25,139 bases of DNA, from assembly GCA_020025675.1 (NCBI GenBank), contig JAHHRS010000031.1, forward strand, positions 1-25,139, given 5' to 3'. Made by a program: the position numbers and the translations under genes. Of the stretch, positions 14,344-23,057 are shown piece after piece (within the stretch, counting starts at the first letter, position 1; each line of letters begins with the position of its first letter). The notes under the pieces were generated by a model. It was not told the origin of the DNA and made no database searches. It saw only the letters and a list, made by a program, of their open reading frames with translations. Source of the stretch: Oscillospiraceae bacterium. GTDB lineage: Bacteria; Bacillota; Clostridia; Oscillospirales; Oscillospiraceae.

Positions 14344-16056
14344 TTACAAGTTTCGTATTTGATTCTGGATAAGAGTACCGACCGTGTCTGCAAGCTTATC
14401 CATAGACTGAATTCTTGCAAAATCCCTGCCATAGACAAGCTTAGCCGAAGGTACATCTTCATCTTCTCCCGTAAATACGCAAACAACGGAAATTCCGTCT
14501 GAGCGTGCCCTTCTCACCTCGTAGGCAGTGTCTGTGATACCGGCCTGTTTTTCATAAGGAATAAATTCCTCAGCACCGCTTCCGCGTATTTTTCTAATGT
14601 CATTGGGCTTAACATCTGATAAGACAATGAGAATTTTATGGTCATAGGGTGACTGGTTCATAAGATAATGGGCTGCTCTTATAGCAAGTCCGTCCCTATT
14701 ACACCCATTTGAAACATATTCAAATATATTGTCGTTCTTATTGCGCTCGTTATAATCCCTGTATATGCGCATAATGGTGTATCCCGTCATAGAACAAAAG
14801 GACATAACTCTGCACGGTATGCCGCAGCGCGTAAGCGCCTCAGCTATGGTGTATCCCTGACCTGAGACTATCTCCTGCCTGTTTTTCTGAGAAGTGGATG
14901 CATCAAGCAGTATATCAACGCTGAGATCGCCCATATCATTCTGCTCATTCTTTATGAAGACTTTATCATCTTCAAGATACAAGGCCCTCCAAACATTACT
15001 GCCGTTTAAAGCACCTGAATTGGACTTTACCGGAGAAGGCTGAAGATGAAGAAGAACAGAGTTTTGAATCTTACCGGCAAGCTTAGAAATAGCTGTTCTG
15101 TTTTGAGCCAGATTGTCTTTATATGCCTGTCTGTTTTTCTTTTTCTGTTCCGCTTCCTTAGACTTTTGCAAAGCCTCAAAACCGTTCTGTATTTTCCCCT
15201 TTACCGGCTCTCCTTTAGTAAAATGCAGGTGGCAGTCAGTATGATTACCGTTACATAATCTGCGCTCAATATCATTTATCTGCCCTTGATTATAAATGGG
15301 CATACCGTATTTTACAGACATAAACTCTCTGAGTTCTTCGGCTGTCATCTTGGTACGGATTTCCTCATCTTCGTGCTGTTCATCAGCAGATGAGCCGCCG
15401 TAGATATGGGATGGGTGATCGGCAAATCCTATACCGAATTTCCTGTAACGAGTTCGGTTTCCGGTTTGCTTACGCCGTCTAAGGGATAGAAAATTCTTTC
15501 GTCTCTCCTGCTTCCTCTCCTCAGTACTGATTTGAAACCAACGTTTAAAAAGCTCCTCTGCCCTCTCGACTATCTGATCTGTATCCATGTCAGGCGTAAA
15601 TTCAAGTTCATTCAGAAGCTTAATATCGTATTTGTTGAGCTTTGGTTCCATACCTAAAACACGCATATAGTGAGCAAGAGCCAGACAATCATAAAGTTTA
15701 TAATCGTCTATCGGTCCTCTGTATTCATCTACAAAATTTTTTGCGTATTTTTCACGCAGCTGCTTTAATACAGGCCGCTCCGCTACTTCTTTCTGATAAA
15801 TACTGTTTTCAAGGCCGAGCCACAAAAGGCTTTCGTATGTATCGCCATCCTCATATTTGGTAAATGACGCAAATAACTTTTCAATCTTAGGATAATCATA
15901 GTGCTGACGCACGGCACCTATTATGCAGTTCCAATACAAATCAGCGAAACCGTTTTTATCGTAAGCCTTAAAATCAGGGGCAAAGCTGTAATCCTTAGCA
16001 GAGTTCCATATTAAATTTATGGCTCGCTTTCTTTGAATATCTGAAATCTCTTCCAT
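14344..16056 (-). CDS. VWA-domain protein, NorD/CobT-like partner of a MoxR ATPase
   Basis: A 570-residue soluble protein with a C-terminal von Willebrand A domain (about 375-570). The metal-ion-dependent adhesion site is complete: D385-A-S387-T-S389, the second-loop region CNRDGLAIR near 452-460, and LSDVKPND with D481. The order DxKPND followed by DTAYEVRRARSDGI matches NorD/CbbO proteins, which with MoxR-type AAA+ ATPases remodel or insert metal centres in client enzymes. The N-terminal 300 residues are helical and highly charged with basic runs (ERKQERRKN). I start at ATG 16056, one base after the ATPase stop, implying coupled translation; the frame extends back to a TTG at 16083 without an SD. 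No nitric oxide reductase, RuBisCO or other known client is nearby, so the client is unknown. Confidence 0.82.
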   Translation of the reverse strand: MEEISDIQRKRAINLIWNSAKDYSFAPDFKAYDKNGFADLYWNCIIGAVRQHYDYPKIEKLFASFTKYEDGDTYESLLWLGLENSIYQKEVAERPVLKQLREKYAKNFVDEYRGPIDDYKLYDCLALAHYMRVLGMEPKLNKYDIKLLNELEFTPDMDTDQIVERAEELFKRWFQISTEERKQERRKNFLSLRRRKQTGNRTRYRKFGIGFADHPSHIYGGSSADEQHEDEEIRTKMTAEELREFMSVKYGMPIYNQGQINDIERRLCNGNHTDCHLHFTKGEPVKGKIQNGFEALQKSKEAEQKKKNRQAYKDNLAQNRTAISKLAGKIQNSVLLHLQPSPVKSNSGALNGSNVWRALYLEDDKVFIKNEQNDMGDLSVDILLDASTSQKNRQEIVSGQGYTIAEALTRCGIPCRVMSFCSMTGYTIMRIYRDYNERNKNDNIFEYVSNGCNRDGLAIRAAHYLMNQSPYDHKILIVLSDVKPNDIRKIRGSGAEEFIPYEKQAGITDTAYEVRRARSDGISVVCVFTGEDEDVPSAKLVYGRDFARIQSMDKLADTVGTLIQNQIRNL

Positions 16057-16057
16057 T

Positions 16058-16978
16058 TTATTTAAAAATATCCTTACCTCCAAGACTATCGGAAATACGG
16101 ACAGCTATAATGTCTGACACCAGCTGGCGTTCAAAGTCGTCAAAGGACTTGTTTACAATGCCAAGCTCAAGAGCCTCCTTAACGCTCAGACCATTTTGAA
16201 CCAGCTGAACAGAAGCAAGAAGGCCGCGAAGATCCAATGCCTTTGTGGAAATCTCAGAGCTGTCACACTTCTTACGAATCTCCTGAAACAATGATGCAAG
16301 CTGCTCAGCATACTCCTCCTTAAGTTGGCTGTTCTGAGCAAGCAGCAGTTTTTTAAGATCAGTCTCAGATATTACAGGCATGTTTATGACCATAAAACGG
16401 GACGCAAGGGCCTCATTTACCTCTCTTGTACCGGCATAACCATAGTTCATAGTAGCTATAAATCTTGTGCATGGTGCAAGCTCTATTCTGTCATATCCCG
16501 GCACATCAATAATGCGGCGGAAATCCAAAGTTGCATGTAAAACAGCCAGCGACTCATTTTTTGCCATATTTATTTCGTCAAGAACACCGAATCCGCCAAA
16601 CTCAGCGCACTGATAAATAGGACCGTGTCTCAAAGTGACCTCTCCGTTTTTAAATGTATCGGTGCCTATAAGAGATGCAGCGTCTGTATTTAGGTAAAAG
16701 GATATGTCCCATTGGGGACGATTAAAAACTGCTGCCAAATTTTCTGCCAATACGTTTTTTCCTGTGGCTTTAGGCCCCACAAGCAAAAGATTTTCTCCGG
16801 AAATAAGGGCTGTAAGGGCCTTTAACCAGACATCTTTTCCGTAATACATAAATTTCGGCTTCGGGACACGGTATTCATGTAGCTTTTCGTTGGGGTACTT
16901 GCTGCGAAAATCTTCAACTTTTTCTATAACACTCTCGTCTATTCCTTCGTTTCTTAAAAAATCCAACATATCTGTCAT
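16058..16978 (-). CDS. MoxR-family AAA+ ATPase with atypical Walker A
   Basis: A 306-residue AAA+ ATPase of the MoxR/NorQ/CbbQ group, expected to act as a hexameric chaperone with the downstream VWA protein. Walker A is GPKATGKN at 68-75: Asn replaces the usual Thr/Ser after the Lys that helps hold Mg2+. Walker B is GVLDEINMA (D134, E135), and the sensor/arginine region includes FIATMNYGYAGTREVNEALASRF, typical of MoxR. A C-terminal helical lid follows. ATG 16978 is chosen because GGAGG is five bases upstream; a second ATG at 16996 lacks an SD. It has its own sigma-A promoter and is the first gene of the pair. Confidence 0.88.
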   Translation of the reverse strand: MTDMLDFLRNEGIDESVIEKVEDFRSKYPNEKLHEYRVPKPKFMYYGKDVWLKALTALISGENLLLVGPKATGKNVLAENLAAVFNRPQWDISFYLNTDAASLIGTDTFKNGEVTLRHGPIYQCAEFGGFGVLDEINMAKNESLAVLHATLDFRRIIDVPGYDRIELAPCTRFIATMNYGYAGTREVNEALASRFMVINMPVISETDLKKLLLAQNSQLKEEYAEQLASLFQEIRKKCDSSEISTKALDLRGLLASVQLVQNGLSVKEALELGIVNKSFDDFERQLVSDIIAVRISDSLGGKDIFK

Positions 16979-17007
16979 AATAGCCTCCGAACACATTATA
17001 TAAAATA

Positions 17008-17036
17008 ATTATATCAGTTAAGGCACATTTTGTCAC
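17008..17036 (-). promoter_or_regulatory. Sigma-A promoter for the MoxR/VWA operon
   Basis: On the - strand, GTGACA (17036-17031) and TATAAT (17013-17008) are 17 bases apart; 11 of 12 consensus bases match. Confidence 0.75.
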
Positions 17037-17053
17037 CACAATTTTGTACAATA

Positions 17054-17082
17054 TTGAAAAACTATGTAAAAAGGAATATAAT
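17054..17082 (+). promoter_or_regulatory. Sigma-A promoter for the peptidase-like gene
   Basis: TTGAAA at 17054-17059 and TATAAT at 17077-17082 with a 17-base spacer; 11 of 12 consensus bases match. It is back to back with the MoxR promoter; the two -35 boxes are 17 bases apart and enclose the palindrome TTGTACAA (17044-17051). Confidence 0.75.
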
Positions 17083-17107
17083 ATTTATATAATCCGGAGG
17101 CCTGACT

Positions 17108-17746
17108 ATGACCGAACTTAAAAATAACTATATTTCAATTAAAAACGGAAATGAAAAAACATACGGTGGCAGTCAAAGTTTATCTGACAGCCCTGCTATA
17201 CAAAAGTGCGGCTGTGGTATTATAGCCGCAGCAGATCTCATATTATATCTCAGAGAATTTGGGTCTTCTTCTCCCCTTTCAATCTGTTCATACAATAAAT
17301 TTCTCAAATATTTAAAGAGACATTATTTGCCTCTGATTCCAAAGTTCGGTATGAACGCTGTTATGCTCACCGCTGGTCTTAACTTATTTTTTAGGGACAG
17401 CAAACTGCCCTATAGAGCTTCATGGCTGATCTCAAGAGAGAAATTTTTCTCACGTATTGAAAAACAGCTTGCGGAAAACATTCCTGTAATAATGTCAGTA
17501 GGCCCTAATTTTCCTTGCTTCTGGCAGAAAAATAATTTAAATTTGTACAGTAAAATAAAGGAAGAATTTGTAAAGGCAAGCTCCACCAGAGCTCATTTTG
17601 TGACAGCCACGGGTATTGATGATAAATATATACGTATTTCATCCTGGGGACGTGAGCTATACATATCAAAAGAAGAATTTTCAAATTACATACATGCACA
17701 CAGCAACAGTTTTTTGTGTAATATGCTTAAAATAAGTAAAGGATAA
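17108..17746 (+). CDS. Peptidase C39-like (papain-fold) protein, function unknown
   Basis: A 212-residue protein whose ends match the C39-like cysteine peptidase fold. IQKCGCGIIAAADLI at about 31-45 resembles the QxxCGxxA nucleophile motif, with C36 the best candidate and C34 an alternative. AHFVTATGIDDKYIRISSWG at 162-181 matches the His strand-turn region (H163). Where active members have Asn/Asp before Pro-Trp-Gly, this one has Ser-Ser-Trp-Gly, so activity is uncertain. There is no signal peptide or membrane helix, so it is cytoplasmic. A good SD (CCGGAGG) lies eight bases from the ATG. It is divergent from the MoxR/VWA operon, which hints at joint regulation but does not prove joint function. 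Confidence 0.6.
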   Translation: MTELKNNYISIKNGNEKTYGGSQSLSDSPAIQKCGCGIIAAADLILYLREFGSSSPLSICSYNKFLKYLKRHYLPLIPKFGMNAVMLTAGLNLFFRDSKLPYRASWLISREKFFSRIEKQLAENIPVIMSVGPNFPCFWQKNNLNLYSKIKEEFVKASSTRAHFVTATGIDDKYIRISSWGRELYISKEEFSNYIHAHSNSFLCNMLKISKG

Positions 17747-17778
17747 TCAGCAATTTGCCGATTATCCTTTACTTATTT
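17730..17778. terminator. Long perfect inverted repeat acting as bidirectional terminator
   Basis: A perfect 19-bp stem, AAATAAGTAAAGGATAATC (17730-17748) and its complement (17760-17778), with an 11-base loop. The left arm contains the last codons and stop of the peptidase-like gene. It lies between convergent genes and is followed by T-rich sequence on both strands. Confidence 0.75.
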
Positions 17779-17802
17779 TCACTTATATTCATACATTAAT
17801 TT

Positions 17803-19896
17803 TTAGTTAACGCTGAACAAAATATCTCCATAGCCGGGATAAGGCCAGAATTCGGAGCTTACGTTTTCTTCCATTTTGTCTACCGTACTTCTAAGCTGCG
17901 ACATAGAAGAAATAACTTTTTCTTTATAAAATCTTGCTTTTTCCAGTTCCTGCTCTATTTTATCGCCGTCGGAAACTGCCGCCTGTAAATCTTCAGCCTG
18001 CTCCATAGCCGTGGACATCAGAAGGCTTAATTTCTGACTTAGCTGAAGCTCATAATCAATATTTATATCTGAGCTCAGCTGTCTCTTCATAACAGCATTT
18101 TCGGAAATCTTTCCGCTATATTGGGAAGCTGACGGCAGAATGTCTTTTTTTAACATCTGCAGCATGGTTAGGGCCTCAATTCTCAAAACTTTGCAGTAAT
18201 TTTCAAGCTTTATTATATATCTGGCTCTAATCTCATTTTCCGAATAAATTCTGTGCCTTGCAAAAAGTTCAATATTCTTTTTATCAAGATAACACGGTGC
18301 ACAGTCCGGTGTTGACGGGAAATTACACAATCCCCGGTGTCTCGCCTCTTTAACCCATGCTTTATCATATCCGTTGCCGTTAAATATTATTCTTTTATGT
18401 TTTTTTATAACGTCCTTAATTAACAGATGAATTTCATCCTCAAAATTTTCAGCATTTTCAAGCCTGTCCGCATACTGACGCAATGACTCGGCAACAGCAG
18501 TATTAAGAACAACATTTACACCTGAAATTGAAGCAGATGAACCAAGCATACGAAATTCAAATTTATTTCCCGTAAACGCAAACGGCGAGGTTCTGTTTCT
18601 ATCCGTACTGTCTTTAGGAAACTTGGGTAGAACGTGTACTCCTACCTTGATCAGTTCCTTCTCTCTACCTCCGTATGGCTCGTCATGCTCTATGGCATTT
18701 AAAATTCCGTAGAGTTCGTCCCCAATATACATGGAAATAATAGCCGGCGGCGCTTCATCAGCACCAAGGCGCAGATCATTTCCTGCGGAAGCAACAGAAA
18801 GTCTGAGTATATCCTGATAGTCATCTACTGCCTGAATTACAGCGCATAAAAAGAGAAGAAACTGAGCATTTTCATGAGGTGTCTCACCGGGTTCAAACAA
18901 ATTTACCCCTGTGTTTGTAATTAAAGACCAGTTATTGTGTTTGCCGGAACCATTGAGCAGTGCAAAGGGTTTTTCATGGAGCAGACATACCATGTGGTGT
19001 TTTCTTGCTATTTTTTGCATCAGCTCCATTGTGAGCTGGTTATGGTCGGCGGCAATATTTGTAGTGGTATAAATAGGTGCAAGTTCGTGCTGAGAGGGTG
19101 CCGTCTCGTTGTGTTCGGTCTTGGCCATAACTCCAAGCTTCCAGAGTTCATTGTCAAGCTCCTCCATAAAAGCCGCCACTCTCGGTTTAATAGCGCCAAA
19201 ATAATGGTCATCAAGCTCCTGTCCCTTGGGAGGGCAGCAACCGAAAAGGGTTCTTCCGGTATACATAAGGTCTTTACGCTGTTCGTATACTTTTTTATCA
19301 ATTAAAAAGTATTCCTGTTCTGCTCCAACAGTCGGTTTCACAAAACTGACATTGCAGTTGCCGAAAAGAGCCATTATTCTCATACCCTGTCGGTTTAATG
19401 CCTCCATAGAGCGAAGAAGAGGAGTTTTTTTATCCAATGCCTCGCCGCCGTATGAGCAGAAAGCTGTTGGTATGCACAAAACCTTATCTTTTATAAAGGC
19501 ATATGATGTAGGATCCCAAGCCGTGTATCCCCTGGCTTCAAATGTAGCCCTGAGACCACCGGAGGGAAGACTTGAAGCATCCGGTTCACCATGGATAAGT
19601 TCCTTTCCGGAAAACTCCATAATGACCCGTCCTCCTTCCACCGGAGAAATGAAACTGTCATGTTTCTCGGCTGTGAAGCCGGTCATAGGCTGAAACCAAT
19701 GGCTGAAATGAGTGGCCCCTTTCTCAATAGCCCAGTCCTTCATGGCATTGGCTACCACATAGGCCGCTGTGCTGTCAAGGCGTCGTCCTTCTTTGATGGA
19801 ACACTGTACCTGCTCAAAAACATTCTTTGGCAGACGTGAGCGCATAACCGAATCATTAAAAACCATTGAACCGAAAACTTCCGAGGCTGTATTCAT
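17803..19896 (-). CDS. glnN: Glutamine synthetase type III
   Basis: GSIII makes glutamine from glutamate, ammonia and ATP in ammonia assimilation. The 697-residue length is diagnostic, since types I and II are about 350-470. Visible motifs are the GSIII N-terminus (RLPKNVFEQVQCSI), THFSHWFQPMTG near 62-73, GAEQEYF (metal-binding Glu) at 191-197, EHNETAPSQHELAPI at 261-275, and the ATP-site motif NGSGKHNNWS at 315-324. A helical C-terminal part includes LSLLMSTAMEQAEDLQAAV. The SD is weak (AAGG), but a perfect consensus promoter lies upstream. No nitrogen-regulatory leader (glnA RNA motif) or GlnR site was seen. It is typical of gut Clostridia and Bacteroidetes. Confidence 0.96.
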   Translation of the reverse strand: MNTASEVFGSMVFNDSVMRSRLPKNVFEQVQCSIKEGRRLDSTAAYVVANAMKDWAIEKGATHFSHWFQPMTGFTAEKHDSFISPVEGGRVIMEFSGKELIHGEPDASSLPSGGLRATFEARGYTAWDPTSYAFIKDKVLCIPTAFCSYGGEALDKKTPLLRSMEALNRQGMRIMALFGNCNVSFVKPTVGAEQEYFLIDKKVYEQRKDLMYTGRTLFGCCPPKGQELDDHYFGAIKPRVAAFMEELDNELWKLGVMAKTEHNETAPSQHELAPIYTTTNIAADHNQLTMELMQKIARKHHMVCLLHEKPFALLNGSGKHNNWSLITNTGVNLFEPGETPHENAQFLLFLCAVIQAVDDYQDILRLSVASAGNDLRLGADEAPPAIISMYIGDELYGILNAIEHDEPYGGREKELIKVGVHVLPKFPKDSTDRNRTSPFAFTGNKFEFRMLGSSASISGVNVVLNTAVAESLRQYADRLENAENFEDEIHLLIKDVIKKHKRIIFNGNGYDKAWVKEARHRGLCNFPSTPDCAPCYLDKKNIELFARHRIYSENEIRARYIIKLENYCKVLRIEALTMLQMLKKDILPSASQYSGKISENAVMKRQLSSDINIDYELQLSQKLSLLMSTAMEQAEDLQAAVSDGDKIEQELEKARFYKEKVISSMSQLRSTVDKMEENVSSEFWPYPGYGDILFSVN

Positions 19897-19946
19897 ATAT
19901 ATACCTTACTTTCCCCATGTAAAACGGTAAATCAGAAATATTGGTA

Positions 19947-19975
19947 ATTATATTCCCAAGGAAATCTTTTGTCAA
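19947..19975 (-). promoter_or_regulatory. Perfect sigma-A promoter for glnN
   Basis: On the - strand, TTGACA (19975-19970) and TATAAT (19952-19947) have a 17-base spacer: a full consensus match. The start would be near 19940, giving a leader of about 44 bases. It lies between the end of the YfhO gene and glnN, so glnN does not depend on read-through. Confidence 0.82.
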
Positions 19976-20009
19976 TATTTTTATTAAAGGCTCAGCACAT
20001 GCCTGTGAT

Positions 20010-22781
20010 TTAAATCTTATTTATTTTTCGTTTTTTCTTACTTATAACCATTGACGATACAGCAGCAATCAAAGAGCAGCAGCTTATTACAGTACCTGTC
20101 CAAAGCCCCGGCGGAACATATTTTATTTCAATTCTGTGTACTCCCTTTTCAATGGGCACGGCAAGCATTAGTCCAAAGGCTTCTTCTCCTTTAACTTTTT
20201 CACCGTCAACGGTAACATGCCAAGCTTTGCTGTACGGTATAGTATAGAGAAGGCACTTACTGTCATCTTCTGCGCATATCTCAGTAATCATATGTGAATC
20301 GGTATCCGAAACAGTTGTTCCCGCCGCGCCGGAGATTGTTGTGTAGTATTCTTTCAGTGCATCGGATTTTTCGCAGCAAACATGTACCTCATCGCTTACA
20401 GTACCGTCGCTTCCGTTTTCAAGTCTCAGCTCAAGTGTTATCTCCTCATGGGCATTAAAGTCACCAAGATAAATTGTTCTCCAGTCAAACTCGTTATTTA
20501 TATCGCTTATATATTTACCGTTAATGTAAAGTTTGCCTACATGACCTCTGTACCCTTCACTGTAAAAATACAGTGAATCTGTACTGTTTGTTTTAAATTT
20601 ATATATAATTTCTCCGCTTTTATTTTTATCCTTAAGTTCGTATTCATTTTCGGATATTTTTTTCAGGTTATTAAATTCCTTTGACAGCATCTCCGGTTCT
20701 GTAAAAATATCTTCGCTATTAGGGCAAACAGAATTAAACAGCGTATTTTGATTTTGAAACGCATTTTCTGAGCTGAGCTCTGTATCCAAAACTCTTTTGT
20801 CTGCCGGAAAGGCAAGCGGCAGACTGTATTTACCCCTATATAGGCCTGAAGGAAGCTTTTCGTACATATGTGGGTTATTTGGCTCTGTAATGTATTTCAC
20901 ACCGAAAAAGCTCTCTAAAGCCGCTGTTCTGCCGAAGGCTATACTTGACCATATATTTTCATATGAGGCCACTCCAAGCTTTTTTGCAAACTCCACAACA
21001 GTTGTTTCTTCATTAGAGCTGAAATGGCTCATGCCGTTATAACCCAGCATCATTGGTGCATTAATTCTCGCTCCGATATTTGCTCTATATAGGCCGCTGT
21101 CGTATTCTTTCATTACATCAGTTTGCTCTTTAAGGCCGGATATTTCCGTTTCAAACTCCGACATCGATTCATCCCCGCATAAAGATTTTATGCTAAGCAA
21201 GCTTTGTGACATTAATGAAAGAGTGCATATTAGGGTAATGACACACCACAAGCAGCTTTTAACCGGTTTTGGTGTGTTGTTTCTATAAATGAAGTATAAC
21301 AAAATGCAAGTTAAAACAGCTTCGATAATTATTAAAAAATAATACCTGTTACCGGCAATAGATTTAGGAGAAATTTTAGATATAACAATAAGCAATAATA
21401 TAGCACTCAGAAGTTCTGCAGCGTGTTTTAGTGAAAAACTGTCCAAGCGGCTAAATGCCTTTTCGCCTAGGCAGATTAATATAAAGCTGAATATAAAAGC
21501 GTATCTATAATTAAACATGCTGTTGGCAGTAAAACCGTGCCATACCATGTTAATCAATTTAAAGTGCATAGAGAAAATTAATGAAAGCAAGATAAAAGCT
21601 GCTCCAAGTTTTTCATTTTTACCTATTTTATTACTAAAAAAATAAAAAACAGCCATGAGCAAAGGAAATATCCCTGAATAAAGTGCAGGATAGCCATTTG
21701 TCATTTCTTCATATCCGGAAAATCCTATTAATAGCTTGTGCATGAAAAAGCCGTTGCTTTCGTATATTGCGCCGTAGCTAAGCAAAAATAAGCAGTAGAC
21801 AGAAAATACAATAACTCTTATTTTAACGCTGATTTTTTTCCGGCTGCAAAAAACAACCAGCAATATAAAACTTAAAATTAAAATGCCCAGCAAAAAGTAT
21901 GGCAACGCCTTTATAATCTCAGGTGTTTTAAGGCCCGACGGTAATTTACTTACAAAAAAGTCAGCAACTGTTTCAATCTGCTTTTTAAGTAACTTCGTAA
22001 AAGGAACACGCTTGCTGTTTTGCATTGACATGAGGGACGGTAATATAATAACGGCCGATAATCCCCCGGCACAAAGGGAGCTAAAAGCAAAAGTACTCAA
22101 AGTTTTTAATTTAGGTCTTTCGCCTAAAGATATAAGCAAGGCTATAAAATATAAAACAGAGAATATGCAAAGCATAAAGCCTATGTAATAATTAAATGTA
22201 ATTACGCTTCCGAGGGAAAAGATATATAGCCATGGCTTCTTACCTGTGGAAATATACTTTAATCCCAATGCAATAAGCGGTAAAAGCATAAAACCGTCAA
22301 GCCACATTAGACACCATGCATAACTTAGGATGTAACCGCAAAAGGCATAAGAAGTAGTAAAAATAAGGCTTTTAAATGTGATACCATGGCTGTTTTTAAA
22401 AAATACAGCCATAAACAAGCTGCTGAAACTAAGCTTCAGCATTACAATAATGTGTATGGCCAAAGGCATTTTACTAAGCGGAAAAAGCAGAAAAAGCAAA
22501 TTAAAAGGGCTTATGCAATAATACCCCAGTAAACCCGTCACATTGTTTCCCATTGTCATTTCAAGTGAGTAAAACGGATCCTGCCTCCCGCAAAGTAAAT
22601 CTCTGAAGTAGGACCAGAAACTTGTATACTGAGAAGATGAATCGGATATAATGAGTGTTTTATCCCCGAAAGGTGCAAGCTTGGCAATGTATGCCAAGCT
22701 CAGACACATAAGCATGGTACATATAAAAGACAGCAGAAGAATAAATCTGTCCTTATTACGTTTATCAATGTTTACTATCAT
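20010..22781 (-). CDS. YfhO-family multi-membrane-spanning protein (GT-C type)
   Basis: A 923-residue integral membrane protein of the YfhO family. Bacillus YfhO is implicated in glycosylating lipoteichoic acid and the family has a GT-C glycosyltransferase-like fold; the exact substrate here is inferred only. The N-terminal 510 residues hold about a dozen hydrophobic helices, with the conserved first extracytoplasmic loop (DSSSQYTSFWSYFRDLL, and MTMGNNVTGLLGYY), including an early Asp expected in GT-C enzymes. A large extracytoplasmic domain (about 520-890) follows, then a final helix near 900 and a basic tail (KKKRKINKI). GGAGG lies upstream of the ATG. No clear promoter or terminator was identified. 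Confidence 0.88.
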   Translation of the reverse strand: MIVNIDKRNKDRFILLLSFICTMLMCLSLAYIAKLAPFGDKTLIISDSSSQYTSFWSYFRDLLCGRQDPFYSLEMTMGNNVTGLLGYYCISPFNLLFLLFPLSKMPLAIHIIVMLKLSFSSLFMAVFFKNSHGITFKSLIFTTSYAFCGYILSYAWCLMWLDGFMLLPLIALGLKYISTGKKPWLYIFSLGSVITFNYYIGFMLCIFSVLYFIALLISLGERPKLKTLSTFAFSSLCAGGLSAVIILPSLMSMQNSKRVPFTKLLKKQIETVADFFVSKLPSGLKTPEIIKALPYFLLGILILSFILLVVFCSRKKISVKIRVIVFSVYCLFLLSYGAIYESNGFFMHKLLIGFSGYEEMTNGYPALYSGIFPLLMAVFYFFSNKIGKNEKLGAAFILLSLIFSMHFKLINMVWHGFTANSMFNYRYAFIFSFILICLGEKAFSRLDSFSLKHAAELLSAILLLIVISKISPKSIAGNRYYFLIIIEAVLTCILLYFIYRNNTPKPVKSCLWCVITLICTLSLMSQSLLSIKSLCGDESMSEFETEISGLKEQTDVMKEYDSGLYRANIGARINAPMMLGYNGMSHFSSNEETTVVEFAKKLGVASYENIWSSIAFGRTAALESFFGVKYITEPNNPHMYEKLPSGLYRGKYSLPLAFPADKRVLDTELSSENAFQNQNTLFNSVCPNSEDIFTEPEMLSKEFNNLKKISENEYELKDKNKSGEIIYKFKTNSTDSLYFYSEGYRGHVGKLYINGKYISDINNEFDWRTIYLGDFNAHEEITLELRLENGSDGTVSDEVHVCCEKSDALKEYYTTISGAAGTTVSDTDSHMITEICAEDDSKCLLYTIPYSKAWHVTVDGEKVKGEEAFGLMLAVPIEKGVHRIEIKYVPPGLWTGTVISCCSLIAAVSSMVISKKKRKINKI

Positions 22782-23022
22782 TTCTGCCTCCGCTTAAGCA
22801 GCAATATATAAATCTAACATTTATATTTTTACTAATGCTAAAATATATTTATATGCTATAACTATAAAAATTTTCTTTCTTAAAGGGTTATTAATTAGCT
22901 TAATATGTTTTATTCAATACGTCAAGATTATTTTTCATGCAGTTTTCTGTGCTTTCTAAAAGCTGAAAATAATAATTCTTCCAATACAGTCAAAAATTTA
23001 GCTCATAAAATCGGAAAAGTGC

Positions 23023-23051
23023 TTGACAAAATGCTATACTGGGATTATCAT
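23023..23051 (+). promoter_or_regulatory. Sigma-A promoter for the T-box/tryptophan transporter operon
   Basis: TTGACA at 23023-23028 and TATCAT at 23046-23051 with a 17-base spacer. The start would be near 23058, just before Stem I of the T-box. Confidence 0.7.
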
Positions 23052-23057
23052 TAGCCC

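Noticed and set aside
18937..19693. Long open frames on the + strand opposite glnN (122 and 155 codons)
   Set aside because: They lie fully inside glnN on the opposite strand, lack SDs, and resemble no family; they are coding shadows.
22782..23022. AT-rich stretch upstream of the YfhO gene, searched for promoter or RNA
   Set aside because: A TTGACG on the - strand lacks a good -10 at proper spacing, and no stable fold or ORF with an SD was seen.
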